The notes under the pieces were generated by a model that did not search any database, was not told the origin of the DNA, and was given only the letters and a program-made list of their open reading frames with translations. Shown here piece after piece: positions 24,671 through 33,788 of a stretch of DNA of 39,680 nucleotides. The DNA is taken from positions 1 through 39,680 of the forward strand of contig QMPB01000001.1 in the NCBI GenBank assembly GCA_003648395.1, written 5' to 3'. The stretch's first letter is position 1, and every line of letters begins with the position of its first letter. The DNA comes from Bacteroidota bacterium (GTDB lineage: Bacteria; Bacteroidota; Bacteroidia; Bacteroidales; UBA1556). The translations under genes were made by a program, and so were the position numbers.

Positions 24671-26950
24671 ATGGATACTACAGAAGCAAAGAATGACAAA
24701 GTGGAGAATGAAATTACAACTCCACAGGACACAACAACTGCAAAAGAAGCAGCTAAAGAAGAAACTAAAGCTACAGAAGTTGAAAAAACTACTATTAGCA
24801 ATGATTCTAAAGTAGAAGAAATAATTGAAACTACAGAAGAAACTACTACCAAAAAGACTGAAAGTTCTGAAGAAGAAACTAAAGCTACGGAAGAAGAAGA
24901 AATTAAGGTAGATAAGCCAGAAGTAATTGAAGAGACTACTACTGAAGAGGATTCTAAGGTAGAAGAAAAACCTAAAGTTAAGGAAGATATTACTATCGAA
25001 GAGGCTGAAAATACTGAGGAAGAAATTAAGGTGGATAAGCCAGAAGTAAATGAAGAGGCTACTACTGAAGATGGTTCTAATGTAGAAGAAGAAACTGAAA
25101 CTATTGAAGAAACTACTGTTGAAGAGCCTAAAAATTCAACTGAAGAAACTAGTATTGAAACTAGTAAGTCCAAAGAACATATAAATGATAAATCAGCCGT
25201 TGAAGGCAATAAGGAAACAAAAGAGGTTGATTATGAAAACCTCAGCATGGAAGAATTAGCAGCAGCTCTTACAGAGCTTGTTGGTACTGATAATATTGAA
25301 AGTGTTAAAAGAGATGTTGGTAGTATTAAGTCTAATTTCATAAAAAAAATAAAGCAAATAAAGCAAGACCATTACGACAAGCATATTAGTAATGGTGGCA
25401 CTGATGATGATTATAAAACTATAAAGTTTGATTATGAAGAAGTGTATCGCTCAGCATATAATATATATAAGGAGAAGCGCCGTATATATGTAGCTCAAAT
25501 GGAACAAATGAAAGTAGAAAATCTTAAGAAAAAAAATGACCTTCTTGAGAATTTACGTAATATGATTAATTCAGACGAAAACCTTAATACTGTATATAAG
25601 GAGTTTCAGAAACTGCAAGAAGAATGGAGAGAAATAGGTCTTGTAGCTCAAACTGAGGTTAAGAATCTTTGGGAAAATTATCACTTTTTAGTAGAGAAGT
25701 TCTTCGATAAAGTAAGGATTAACAAAGAGCTTATGATGATTGGATTAAACAAGAATCTTGAGCAAAAGATCATATTATGCGAGAAAGCAGAAGAGTTACT
25801 TCTTGAAAAATCTATTAATAAATCTTTCCTAACTCTTCAAGAGTACCATACAAAATGGAAAGAAGTTGGGCCAGTTCCTAACGAAAAAAATGATGAAATT
25901 TGGGAAAGATTTAAGAATGCCTCAGACAAAGTAAACGAAAGAAGACAAGAGCATTATGAAGAAATGCATAAGGAGCAGCTTCAGAATTTAGAACTCAAGA
26001 CTTTTCTTTGCGAAAAGATAGAAGCTATGGTAGAAGTTCTTCCTGACGATATTAAAAATTGGAATAATGTAACTGATAGTATTAACGAAATATTTGCAAA
26101 TTGGAAAAAACTTGGTCCTACGCCTAAAAAACAGAATGATGAAATTTGGATACGTTTTAAAAAATCAATGAATCTATTTTTTAATGAAAAGAAAGCCTTT
26201 TTCGGAAGTCTTAAAGACGAACAAATGAATAACTATCAACTTAAGCAAAACTTGGTAGAGCAGGCAAACACTATTAAGAATAGCGACGATTGGAAAAATG
26301 CTACTCAAAGTCTAATTAACCTTCAAAAGAAATGGAAAACCATTGGCCCTACTCCTAGAAAATATTCTAATGATATTTGGAAGGAGTTTAGAGCTGCTTG
26401 CGATCATTTCTTCAATACAAAGGATGAATTTTTCAAGAATATAAATGCTTCGGAAAAGGAAAATAAAGCATTAAAACTTGAACTTATTAAGAAATTTGAG
26501 AATCAAGAATTTACTGATGATAGTAAAGCTAGCTTAGAAATAATTAAGAATTATCAACGCGACTGGATAAATGTTGGAAGGGTTCCAATAAAGGATAAGA
26601 ATAGTTTACAAGCTAAATTCCAGGAGGTTGTAGAAAAACACCTAAGTAATTTAAACATTGATAGATTTGAATTTCAGAATGCTACATTTAAAACTAAACT
26701 TGATGGAGCTGAAAACCCAAAAGATGCGGAACAAATGATTCAAAAAGAAATCAACTTCATTAAAGGAAAAGTTGACACAATAGTTAAGGATGTAACTTTA
26801 TGGGAAAATAATATGACTTTCTTTAATAACTCTAAGAATGCTGACTTATTAAAAGCTGATTTTGAGAAAAAGATTGTTAAAGCGAAGAATGATATAAAAT
26901 CTTTTAAAGCAAAACTTCGTCAATTTGATAAAATGAAACGTAATTTATAA
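24671..26950 (+). CDS. DUF349-repeat protein with acidic N-terminal extension
   Basis: 759 residues from the ATG at 24671 (a TTG three bases earlier is also open, but ATG is preferred). Residues 1 to about 190 are an acidic Thr/Glu/Lys low-complexity tail with an internal duplication. The remainder is helical with five DUF349 units, each carrying W-x3-G-xVP/TP followed by an aromatic helix: WREIGLVAQTEVKNLWENY, WKEVGPVPNEKNDEIWERF, WKKLGPTPKKQNDEIWIRF, WKTIGPTPRKYSNDIWKEF and the divergent WINVGRVPIKDKNSLQAKF. There is no signal peptide, so it is cytoplasmic. DUF349 proteins are widespread in Bacteroidota and their role is unknown; I assign none. A perfect palindromic terminator follows. Confidence 0.88.
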   Translation: MDTTEAKNDKVENEITTPQDTTTAKEAAKEETKATEVEKTTISNDSKVEEIIETTEETTTKKTESSEEETKATEEEEIKVDKPEVIEETTTEEDSKVEEKPKVKEDITIEEAENTEEEIKVDKPEVNEEATTEDGSNVEEETETIEETTVEEPKNSTEETSIETSKSKEHINDKSAVEGNKETKEVDYENLSMEELAAALTELVGTDNIESVKRDVGSIKSNFIKKIKQIKQDHYDKHISNGGTDDDYKTIKFDYEEVYRSAYNIYKEKRRIYVAQMEQMKVENLKKKNDLLENLRNMINSDENLNTVYKEFQKLQEEWREIGLVAQTEVKNLWENYHFLVEKFFDKVRINKELMMIGLNKNLEQKIILCEKAEELLLEKSINKSFLTLQEYHTKWKEVGPVPNEKNDEIWERFKNASDKVNERRQEHYEEMHKEQLQNLELKTFLCEKIEAMVEVLPDDIKNWNNVTDSINEIFANWKKLGPTPKKQNDEIWIRFKKSMNLFFNEKKAFFGSLKDEQMNNYQLKQNLVEQANTIKNSDDWKNATQSLINLQKKWKTIGPTPRKYSNDIWKEFRAACDHFFNTKDEFFKNINASEKENKALKLELIKKFENQEFTDDSKASLEIIKNYQRDWINVGRVPIKDKNSLQAKFQEVVEKHLSNLNIDRFEFQNATFKTKLDGAENPKDAEQMIQKEINFIKGKVDTIVKDVTLWENNMTFFNNSKNADLLKADFEKKIVKAKNDIKSFKAKLRQFDKMKRNL

Positions 26951-26970
26951 GCTATAAATTAATAATAATA

Positions 26971-26998
26971 AAAAAAGGAGCTAATTAGCTCCTTTTTT
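26971..26998. terminator. Bidirectional terminator between DUF349 gene and folA
   Basis: A 28-base perfect palindrome: six A, GGAGCTAATTAGCTCC, six T. It gives a GC-containing stem with a T-run on both strands, between two convergent genes, and so serves both. Confidence 0.88.
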
Positions 26999-27018
26999 AT
27001 TATCTGATAGAATCAGAT

Positions 27019-27510
27019 TTATTTTCTCTCATAAATTTCATAAGTAAAAGCAAAGCTCCCTTCCTTTTCTGGCTCCATATCAGTTTTTTCTACTAATTTC
27101 CATATCTCTAAATCAATATCAGGAAAAAATGTATCAGCATCAAAATCTTGATGAACACGAGTTATATATAGCTTATTAGCAACGGTCATAAACTGCTTAT
27201 AAATAGAACCACCACCCATAATAAAGTTCTCCTGAGAGGCATCCATCATTTCTATCGATTCCTCAATGGAATATGCCATTTCGCAACCTTCAATCTTTTC
27301 ATCAGCCACATCAGTAAGTACTATATTCCTACGCTTTGGCAGGGGGCGAAAAGGTAAAGAAAAGAATGTGTTTTTTCCCATAACCACAGGATGACCTGAT
27401 GTTATTCTTTTAAATCGCTTTAGGTCGTCAGAAATATGCCATAAAAGATTATTATCTTTTCCTATTGCATAATTTGATGCTATTGCTACTATTATCGATA
27501 TTGGTTTCAT
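27019..27510 (-). CDS. folA: Dihydrofolate reductase
   Basis: NADPH-dependent reduction of dihydrofolate, closing the cycle with ThyA encoded upstream. From the chosen start (ATG at 27510) the protein is 163 residues, the usual size. It begins MKPISIIVAIASNYAIGKDN, with LLWHISDDLKRFKRIT carrying the active-site acidic residue, HPVVMGKNTFFSLP the NADPH-site block, and FIMGGGSIYKQFM the second Gly motif. The frame stays open to an ATG at 27561, which would add 17 residues, but DHFRs start at the shorter site and a -7 box at 27539-27532 lies between the two possibilities. Confidence 0.9.
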   Translation of the reverse strand: MKPISIIVAIASNYAIGKDNNLLWHISDDLKRFKRITSGHPVVMGKNTFFSLPFRPLPKRRNIVLTDVADEKIEGCEMAYSIEESIEMMDASQENFIMGGGSIYKQFMTVANKLYITRVHQDFDADTFFPDIDLEIWKLVEKTDMEPEKEGSFAFTYEIYERK

Positions 27511-27531
27511 TGCTGTGTTATTACGCTTGCC

Positions 27532-27539
27532 CAAAAATA
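27532..27539 (-). promoter_or_regulatory. -7 box of folA
   Basis: TATTTTTG on the minus strand fits TAnnTTTG. It lies 22 bp before the ATG at 27510 and downstream of the longer alternative start, supporting the shorter protein. Confidence 0.42.
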
Positions 27540-27624
27540 TCAATTTCATTGTTGTCCGCAAACTTGATAATTTTTTGCCTAAGCTGATTAAAAGCTATAT
27601 TAATTCTTAATTCCTAATTCCCTC

Positions 27625-28419
27625 TTATATCGAAATAGCTCCTTTAATATGTGGATGCGACTCATACCCTTCTAATTTAAAATCCTCAAATTTAAAATCA
27701 AAGATATTCTTTACATCAGGATTAATTTTCAATATTGGGAGTTTATACGGCTCACGAGAAATCTGTAATTTTGATTGTTCAATATGATTTGTATAGATAT
27801 GAGCATCGCCTAAAGTATGAACAAAAGTACCAGGCTTAAGACCTGTAACCTGAGCCACCATTTGCAATAATAAAGCATAAGAAGCTATATTGAAAGGTAC
27901 GCCAAGAAAAGTATCAGCACTACGCTGATACAACTGACAACTTAGTTTTCCGTCGGCAACATAAAATTGAAATAAAATATGACATGGAGGCAAATTCATA
28001 TCATCAATAGCACCAACATTCCATGCGCTTACTATATGTCTTCGTGAGTTAGGATTATTCTTTATACTTTCAATAACATTTGTAATCTGATCGATATTAC
28101 CACCTTCATAATCAGGCCATGAGCGCCACTGATAACCATAAATAGGTCCTAGTTCACCATCATCATCAGCCCATTCATTCCATATCTTTACACCATTTTC
28201 TTGTAAATACTTTACATTAGTACTACCTTTCAAAAACCAAAGCAATTCATATATTATAGATTTCAAATGGAGTTTCTTAGTAGTTAAAACAGGAAATCCA
28301 TCCGCTAAATTAAATCGCATTTGGTATCCAAAAGTGCTTATTGTTCCTGTTCCTGTTCTATCTTCTTTTTTTACACCATTTTTTACAACATGGTCTAATA
28401 ATTCAATATATTGCTTCAT
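27625..28419 (-). CDS. thyA: Thymidylate synthase ThyA
   Basis: Converts dUMP to dTMP using methylenetetrahydrofolate, producing the dihydrofolate that FolA recycles. At 264 residues it is the same length as E. coli Thy[12 protein letters not shown] (21-31) is the phosphate-binding loop with Arg21. [20 protein letters not shown] (80-99) follows. [12 protein letters not shown] carries the nucleophile C146, at the same number as in E. coli. [18 protein letters not shown] is the dUMP-binding block. It is 29 bp downstream of the nucleoside permease and 114 bp upstream of folA. Confidence 0.97.
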   Translation of the reverse strand: MKQYIELLDHVVKNGVKKEDRTGTGTISTFGYQMRFNLADGFPVLTTKKLHLKSIIYELLWFLKGSTNVKYLQENGVKIWNEWADDDGELGPIYGYQWRSWPDYEGGNIDQITNVIESIKNNPNSRRHIVSAWNVGAIDDMNLPPCHILFQFYVADGKLSCQLYQRSADTFLGVPFNIASYALLLQMVAQVTGLKPGTFVHTLGDAHIYTNHIEQSKLQISREPYKLPILKINPDVKNIFDFKFEDFKLEGYESHPHIKGAISI

Positions 28420-28448
28420 TATTATATTTTGTTTCTAATTTTTTAGTA

Positions 28449-29696
28449 TTAAATTTTATCTAATTCTTCTGGCTTATGCTCATGCTTGAATACCAATGCA
28501 AAAGCAATAGCTATTACCAACGAATATGCTGCAAAAGTAAACCATATTTCTTCCCACATAAGGTGTCCTTGTGCACTAGTAAAATATTCATCAATTAACA
28601 TTCCACTTGCCCAACTTCCAAATATAGCTCCAAAACCATTGGTCATCATCATAAATAACCCTTGAGCACTTGCCCTTATTGAAGAGTCTGTTTGACTTTC
28701 TACAAATAGTGAGCCCGAAATATTGAAAAAATCAAAGGCCATTCCGTAAATTATGTTAGATGCTATAATCAAGACCAAACCTTCGGCAGGATTTCCAATA
28801 CCAAATAATGCGAATCTTAAAACCCAAGCAACCATACTCATTAGCATTACTTTCTTAATTCCAAATCTTTTTAGAAAGAAAGGTATTGCTAGTATAAATA
28901 ATGTTTCTGATATTTGCGATATAGACATTACAATAGCTGGATATTCTATTACCAATAAATCTTTATACTCAGGTATTTTTGCAAAATCATGTAAGAATGT
29001 ATCTCCATACATATTTGTTAATTGCAATGACGCACCCAACAGCATTGAAAAGATAAAGAACATTGCCATTTTAGAATTCTTAAATAACTTAAAAGCATTT
29101 AAACCCAATACATCAATAAAAGACTTGCTCTGAGGATTGGGATTTACATCACATTTAGGCAATGTAAAAGCATATAAACCAAGCAATACCGAAGCTGCTG
29201 ATGCTACATAAAACTGAGCAGCAGAAGTTTCTATTTTGAGAAGGCTCACTGTCCACATAGCTACAATAAAACCTATAGTACCATAAACTCTAATTGGTGG
29301 ATATTTTGTAACAATATCCATATTTGCTTTATTAAGCGATGAATATGCTACAGTTATAGATAATGATATTGTAGGCATATAGAATATCATATTTAGCATC
29401 ATTACCCAGAAAAAAGCTGTTGGAGAATCAACATTTGGAAGATAAAACAACATTGCTGCTCCAAACAGATGAAATATTCCAAGAAGTTTTTCTGCATTAA
29501 TCCACCTATCGGCAATAATACCTGATATTGCAGGCATAAATAATGATGCAATACCCATGGTAGAAAATATAGCACCAAACTCAGCACCAGACCATGATTT
29601 ATTTTGAAACCAGAAACTACCAACGGTAATTAGCCATGCTCCCCAGATAAAAAACTGGAGGAAATTCATTATTATTAATCGTAATTTTAAACTCAT
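28449..29696 (-). CDS. NupG-family nucleoside:H+ symporter (MFS)
   Basis: 415 residues, about 12 transmembrane helices. The start LRLIIMNFLQFFIWGAWLIT and the loop NKANMDIVTKYPPIRVYGTI, with the motif GTIGFIVAMW, are characteristic of the nucleoside symporters NupG/XapB. SGIIADRW is the first cytoplasmic MFS loop. It probably imports nucleosides across the inner membrane, which fits its place between a nuclease-family gene and thyA. It begins 5 bp after the stop of the BFN gene, so they are co-transcribed. Nucleoside specificity is inferred from family. Confidence 0.88.
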   Translation of the reverse strand: MSLKLRLIIMNFLQFFIWGAWLITVGSFWFQNKSWSGAEFGAIFSTMGIASLFMPAISGIIADRWINAEKLLGIFHLFGAAMLFYLPNVDSPTAFFWVMMLNMIFYMPTISLSITVAYSSLNKANMDIVTKYPPIRVYGTIGFIVAMWTVSLLKIETSAAQFYVASAASVLLGLYAFTLPKCDVNPNPQSKSFIDVLGLNAFKLFKNSKMAMFFIFSMLLGASLQLTNMYGDTFLHDFAKIPEYKDLLVIEYPAIVMSISQISETLFILAIPFFLKRFGIKKVMLMSMVAWVLRFALFGIGNPAEGLVLIIASNIIYGMAFDFFNISGSLFVESQTDSSIRASAQGLFMMMTNGFGAIFGSWASGMLIDEYFTSAQGHLMWEEIWFTFAAYSLVIAIAFALVFKHEHKPEELDKI

Positions 29697-29701
29697 AAAA
29701 T

Positions 29702-30271
29702 TTATTCTTTTTTTCTTAAATTAATCTCATCTCTAACTCTTGAGGCTTCCTCATAATTCTCTTCTTCAATAAGTTTGACTAAATAAGCTTCAAGTTCTGC
29801 CAATGTTAGTTCAATTTCATCATCACCTTCTTCTACATTAGTAGGTGCATCTTCATAATCAGCATCAGAAGTCATCGCTGTTTCGATAATAACTATATCT
29901 TCTGCATAAATAGGTACTTTAAATCTAACTGCCAAAGCAACAGCATCAGAGGTACGAGAGTCTATCTCTACCCTAGTTTTACCGTCATTTAATAATAAGT
30001 ATGAATAGAATACACCTTCGCTAAATTTACTTATGCATACCTCTACTAATGCGATATTATAATTATCTAGCATGTTTTTAATCAAATCATGAGTCAATGG
30101 CCTACTAGGCGACATACCCTCCAATTCAAGAGCTATTGATTGAGCTTCTGAAGGTCCAATGATAATAGGAATTCGCTGATTTGTAGCCTCTACCTCAAGT
30201 ATTAATGCAAATGAATTTGATTGCAGATTACTTGATGAAATACCTATTATTTTAAGTAATTGTTTCGACAT
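29702..30271 (-). CDS. Bifunctional-nuclease-domain (DUF151) protein with UVR motif
   Basis: 189 residues. The N-terminal 130 form a BFN/DUF151 domain: IIGPSEAQSIALELEGMSP, RPLTHDLIKNMLDNYNIAL, VEIDSRTSDAVALAVRFKVP. After an acidic linker, the last 35 residues (LAELEAYLVKLIEEENYEEA, then SRVRDEI) match the UvrB/UvrC interaction motif. This BFN-UVR layout is common in Bacteroidota. Nuclease activity has been reported for a plant BFN protein; for the bacterial ones I would not assume it. It heads the unit with the nucleoside permease. Confidence 0.88.
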   Translation of the reverse strand: MSKQLLKIIGISSSNLQSNSFALILEVEATNQRIPIIIGPSEAQSIALELEGMSPSRPLTHDLIKNMLDNYNIALVEVCISKFSEGVFYSYLLLNDGKTRVEIDSRTSDAVALAVRFKVPIYAEDIVIIETAMTSDADYEDAPTNVEEGDDEIELTLAELEAYLVKLIEEENYEEASRVRDEINLRKKE

Positions 30272-30487
30272 AAAAAATTAATACTTATTTATTATTAAAG
30301 CCGCGTAAAATTACAAAAAAAACAATGTTAAAATAAATGAATTTTCCCTCAATAATAAAATTTATATTACCGACAAGGCAGGAATAAATAAGAATGTTAA
30401 TATAATGAGTTTTACTTATCAGAAAATGAAATTATAAAAACAGTTATTGACACATTATTTCTAATTTAGATATTGAATAAATAAGCA

Positions 30488-30495
30488 TACTTTTG
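30488..30495 (+). promoter_or_regulatory. -7 box of the DPP III gene
   Basis: TACTTTTG fits TAnnTTTG and ends 19 bases before the ATG at 30515, giving a short leader. Confidence 0.45.
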
Positions 30496-30514
30496 CCCGC
30501 AAACTAATAAAATA

Positions 30515-32437
30515 ATGAACGACTTTAAATACCAAACTGAGCAATTCGGTGATATACGCATATTGCGTTATCAAGTTCCTAATTTTGAGAACCTTGACTT
30601 AACAAAAAAGAGGCAACTTTTCTATCTGCACCAGGCTGCACTTTGGGGTAGAGATATTATCTACGACCAAAATTACAAGCATAATCTTGCAATTAGAAAT
30701 ACACTTGAAGCTATTCTTAAGACTTATGCCGGAGATAGAGAAACTACCGATTTTAGTAGTTTTGTTGTATATCTAAAGAAAGTATGGTTTAGCAACGGTA
30801 TTCATCACCATTATTCAATGGATAAGTTTTATCCTGATTTTAGTAGTAAATATTGGGACCAACTTATCAATAATTCTAGTAATCTACCAAATATTGAAAT
30901 AGATATTAAAGAGATTATTTTTAGTAATACTATTGACATTAAAAGAGTTAGCCTTGACGATGGTGTTGATTTATTAGAAGCATCAGCAAATAATTATTAT
31001 GAAGGAGTAAGTCAGGCCGAAGCTGAAGAGTTTTACTCAAATATGGCTAAAAATGCAAGTTCGGAGCCAATAAGCTATGGCATGAACTCAAAGCTAATAA
31101 AAGAAAATGGCAAAATAAAAGAGCTCATCTGGAAAGTTGGAGGAATGTATTCTCCACAAATTGAAAAAATGGTTTATTGGCTTAAGAAAGCCCAACAGCA
31201 TTGTGAAACTAAAATTCAAGAGAAGGCTTTTGGAAAACTAATTGAATATTATGAAACTGGAGACTTAGCAAAATTTGATGAATATAGCATACTATGGCTT
31301 AACGATACTGAATCTACAGTAGATGCAGTGCATGGTTTTATAGAGGTATATGGCGATTCATTGGGTAAGAAAGCAAGTTTTGAGAGCGTTGTATCAATAA
31401 GAGACATCGAAGCTAGTAAAAGAGCTAAAACTATTTCGGATAATGCGCAATGGTTTGAAGACAACAGTAGTACAAGCAAAAAATATAAGAAGGAGAAAAT
31501 TAAAGGCGTTAGCGCTAAAGCCATAAATGTAGTTATAGAGTCAGGCGATTGCAGCCCATCTACACCTATTGGAATAAACTTACCTAATGCAGAATGGATT
31601 CGTGAAAAACATGGCTCAAAATCTGTTAGCATAAGCAATATTTTGGAAGCCTACGATAAAGCATCAAAAGACTCTGGGGCTTTACAGGAGTTCGCATATA
31701 GTGAAGATGAAGTTGAACTTTCTAAAAAATGGAGTAATCAAGCCTCTGCCCTTCATGTGGATCTACATGAGATAATAGGTCATGGCTCAGGCAAAATGGC
31801 TACTGGAGTTGGTGATCCATCTGATACACTTAAGAATTACGCTTCTACTCTTGAAGAGGCTCGTGCCGACTTAGTAGCCTTATATTTTGCTACCGATACA
31901 AAGTTAGAGGAACTTGGATTGCAAAGTTCGCATATGGTAGGCATTACAGAATATAATGGATATATACGCGGCGGATTGATGACTCAGTTGGTAAGAATTG
32001 AGCTTGGTAAAAATGTTGAAGAATCGCATATGCGTAATAGACAACTTATTGCAAAGTGGGTTTTTGAGAAAGGAAAAGATGATAATATTATTGAAAGAAA
32101 AACTAAAGATAATAAGACCTATTTTATTGTAAATGACCATAATAAGCTTCGTGAATTATTTGGTCAGTTATTAGCAGAAGTCCAAAGAATAAAATCAGAA
32201 GGTGATTATAATGCTGGTAAAAATCTAGTAGAAAATTATGGGGTAAAAATTAATTACGACCTCCATAAGGAAGTACTTGAAAGATGGAATAAACTAAATA
32301 TTGCACCATACTCTGGATTTATACAACCACAATTAGAAGCCATATATTCTAACGATATTATTAGCGATGTAAAAATTAGTTATCCCGATAATTTTGGTAA
32401 ACAGATGCTTTGGTATAAGGAAAACTTTTCGAGTTAA
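30515..32437 (+). CDS. Dipeptidyl peptidase III family zinc peptidase (M49)
   Basis: 640 residues. HEIIGHGSGK carries the M49 zinc signature HExxGH (H418, E419, H423), and EEARADLVALYF carries the third ligand helix (E447/E448, matching the family EEcRAe/d motif). M49 enzymes release dipeptides from the N-terminus of short peptides. I see no signal peptide (start MNDFKYQTEQFGDIRILRYQ), so the enzyme should be cytoplasmic; some Bacteroidota homologues are longer and exported. A final GAGTTAA at the stop codon is the first unit of the heptad repeat array that follows. Confidence 0.9.
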   Translation: MNDFKYQTEQFGDIRILRYQVPNFENLDLTKKRQLFYLHQAALWGRDIIYDQNYKHNLAIRNTLEAILKTYAGDRETTDFSSFVVYLKKVWFSNGIHHHYSMDKFYPDFSSKYWDQLINNSSNLPNIEIDIKEIIFSNTIDIKRVSLDDGVDLLEASANNYYEGVSQAEAEEFYSNMAKNASSEPISYGMNSKLIKENGKIKELIWKVGGMYSPQIEKMVYWLKKAQQHCETKIQEKAFGKLIEYYETGDLAKFDEYSILWLNDTESTVDAVHGFIEVYGDSLGKKASFESVVSIRDIEASKRAKTISDNAQWFEDNSSTSKKYKKEKIKGVSAKAINVVIESGDCSPSTPIGINLPNAEWIREKHGSKSVSISNILEAYDKASKDSGALQEFAYSEDEVELSKKWSNQASALHVDLHEIIGHGSGKMATGVGDPSDTLKNYASTLEEARADLVALYFATDTKLEELGLQSSHMVGITEYNGYIRGGLMTQLVRIELGKNVEESHMRNRQLIAKWVFEKGKDDNIIERKTKDNKTYFIVNDHNKLRELFGQLLAEVQRIKSEGDYNAGKNLVENYGVKINYDLHKEVLERWNKLNIAPYSGFIQPQLEAIYSNDIISDVKISYPDNFGKQMLWYKENFSS

Positions 32438-32541
32438 TAGTTGAGATTTAAGAGTTAAGATTTAAGAGTTAAGAGTTGAGATTTAAGAGTTAAGAGTTGA
32501 GATTTAAGAGTGAGAGTTAAGATTTAAGAGTTAAGAGTGTA
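32431..32541. repeat. Heptanucleotide tandem repeat array
   Basis: Sixteen head-to-tail units of 7 bases (one shortened to 6) made of three variants: GAGTTAA, GATTTAA and GAGTTGA. The first unit supplies the last Ser codon and stop of the DPP III gene. The array fills most of the 149-bp gap to the convergent porQ gene. No GC-rich hairpin terminator is seen here. Confidence 0.93.
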
Positions 32542-32586
32542 GAATAATTAATACTAATTTAATAAATTCACATTCTTAATTCTCCT

Positions 32587-33687
32587 TTATTCTCCCTTAA
32601 GCAAAGTTGCAAAATCAGTACCAATTGAGATTGTATTTGTACCTCCTGCAAGATGATAATTAGCTCTAGTATACGAAATCTTGAATTTATAAACCTTTAT
32701 ACCAAAGCCAAAAGAAAAGCCCACAAGGCCAGTTTTACTGTATATTTTCATTTCTCGTTGGCGGCGATAATTATAACCCACTCGCACCATAAAGTTTCCT
32801 TTACCAGGCACAAACTCCACTCCCATTGCTAAATGACGCATAGCATTATCGCCAAAAGTAGCATACTTATTCTCTTCTTCTTTTTCTCCAGTAAAAGGAT
32901 CAATACCTTCTTTAGAATCTGGATTTTCGTATTTCAGACTCCATTTATGCATATTATTTATTAAGAAAACTAGCCTAATTGGTGCATGCTCAAACTTCTT
33001 TGCAACACCAAGTTGTATATCAAAAGGTAGGGATTCTCTTTCTAAACCAGTATAAGTAGATATCTGCCTTCCCATATTCTTAAAAATTAGTGAACTAGAG
33101 AATTGGCTCTCAGTATCGAAATATGTAAGTGCAACATCTGCAGCTATTCCGTATGATTTATACTCTTCCAAGGATGAAAATATATTCTTAATATTGGCAC
33201 CAATAACAAGCTTATCAGAAAGCGGTTTAGACCAACCAATAATAAAAGCAAAATCTGAAGCATTAAACTCACCAATGATTTGCCCCTCGGTATTAGTTTG
33301 ATCAAATTTGCCATAGCTAGCAAACTGCATACTAGCAACAAAAGTTCCTACTTTATCAAAATTATATGCATAACTAACTATTCCTGAATTAATATCAGCA
33401 ATAAAATCTATATAATCAATGGAGATATTATTATGCATTTCAGCATTAATAAGCGATGGGTTTGAATATGCTAATGAGATATCATTATCATATATTGGCA
33501 AAAAATTGGATCCTAAAGCTGTAATTCTTGACGAATTTGTTGCATTCAAAAAATTGTAAACAGAATTACCAGCCTGCTGACCAAATGAATAACTACTTGA
33601 ATATATAATAGTTAATGCTATTAATACTATCCTTATTTGATGCTTATTTCCCAATTTTATATTCTTAATTTTATTATTATAAAACAC
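32587..33687 (-). CDS. porQ: Type IX secretion system protein PorQ
   Basis: 366 residues, an outer-membrane beta-barrel of the PorV/PorQ (UPF0164) family. A signal peptide (IRIVLIALTIIYSSSYSFG) is followed by the family start QQAGNSVYNFLNATNSSRIT and ALGSNFLPIYDNDISLAYSN, close to the PorQ pattern of a Phe-Leu-Asn block, an Ala-Leu-Gly block and a D-D-x-x-x-A-x-x-N-P motif. In the T9SS, PorQ works with PorZ in the complex that attaches cargo proteins to surface lipopolysaccharide. The predicted n-region is rather long (about 18 residues before the hydrophobic core), so the true start may be a little further in. No other por gene is adjacent. Confidence 0.85.
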   Translation of the reverse strand: MFYNNKIKNIKLGNKHQIRIVLIALTIIYSSSYSFGQQAGNSVYNFLNATNSSRITALGSNFLPIYDNDISLAYSNPSLINAEMHNNISIDYIDFIADINSGIVSYAYNFDKVGTFVASMQFASYGKFDQTNTEGQIIGEFNASDFAFIIGWSKPLSDKLVIGANIKNIFSSLEEYKSYGIAADVALTYFDTESQFSSSLIFKNMGRQISTYTGLERESLPFDIQLGVAKKFEHAPIRLVFLINNMHKWSLKYENPDSKEGIDPFTGEKEEENKYATFGDNAMRHLAMGVEFVPGKGNFMVRVGYNYRRQREMKIYSKTGLVGFSFGFGIKVYKFKISYTRANYHLAGGTNTISIGTDFATLLKGE

Positions 33688-33776
33688 AAACGCAAATTAA
33701 CATTTTTTATTACATTCTTTAACAATAATCATATGATTTATTATAATTTATCATACATTTAAGATATCAAAAGAAC

Positions 33777-33784
33777 TACATTTG
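33777..33784 (+). promoter_or_regulatory. -7 box directly before the lgt start codon
   Basis: TACATTTG fits TAnnTTTG and ends only four bases before the ATG at 33789, so the transcript may be leaderless. No clear -33 TTG. Confidence 0.42.
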
Positions 33785-33788
33785 CAAT

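Noticed and set aside
24668..24673. TTG start one codon before the ATG of the DUF349 gene
   Set aside because: ATG directly follows and is the far better start; the difference is one residue.
24658..25209. 183-codon open frame on the minus strand with a Ser/Val-rich, adhesin-like translation
   Set aside because: Antisense shadow of the acidic Thr/Glu repeats of the DUF349 protein; no promoter and no family resemblance.
32431..32541. Heptad array as a CRISPR or as a coding repeat
   Set aside because: Units are contiguous without spacers and carry stop codons in several frames; it is a simple tandem repeat.
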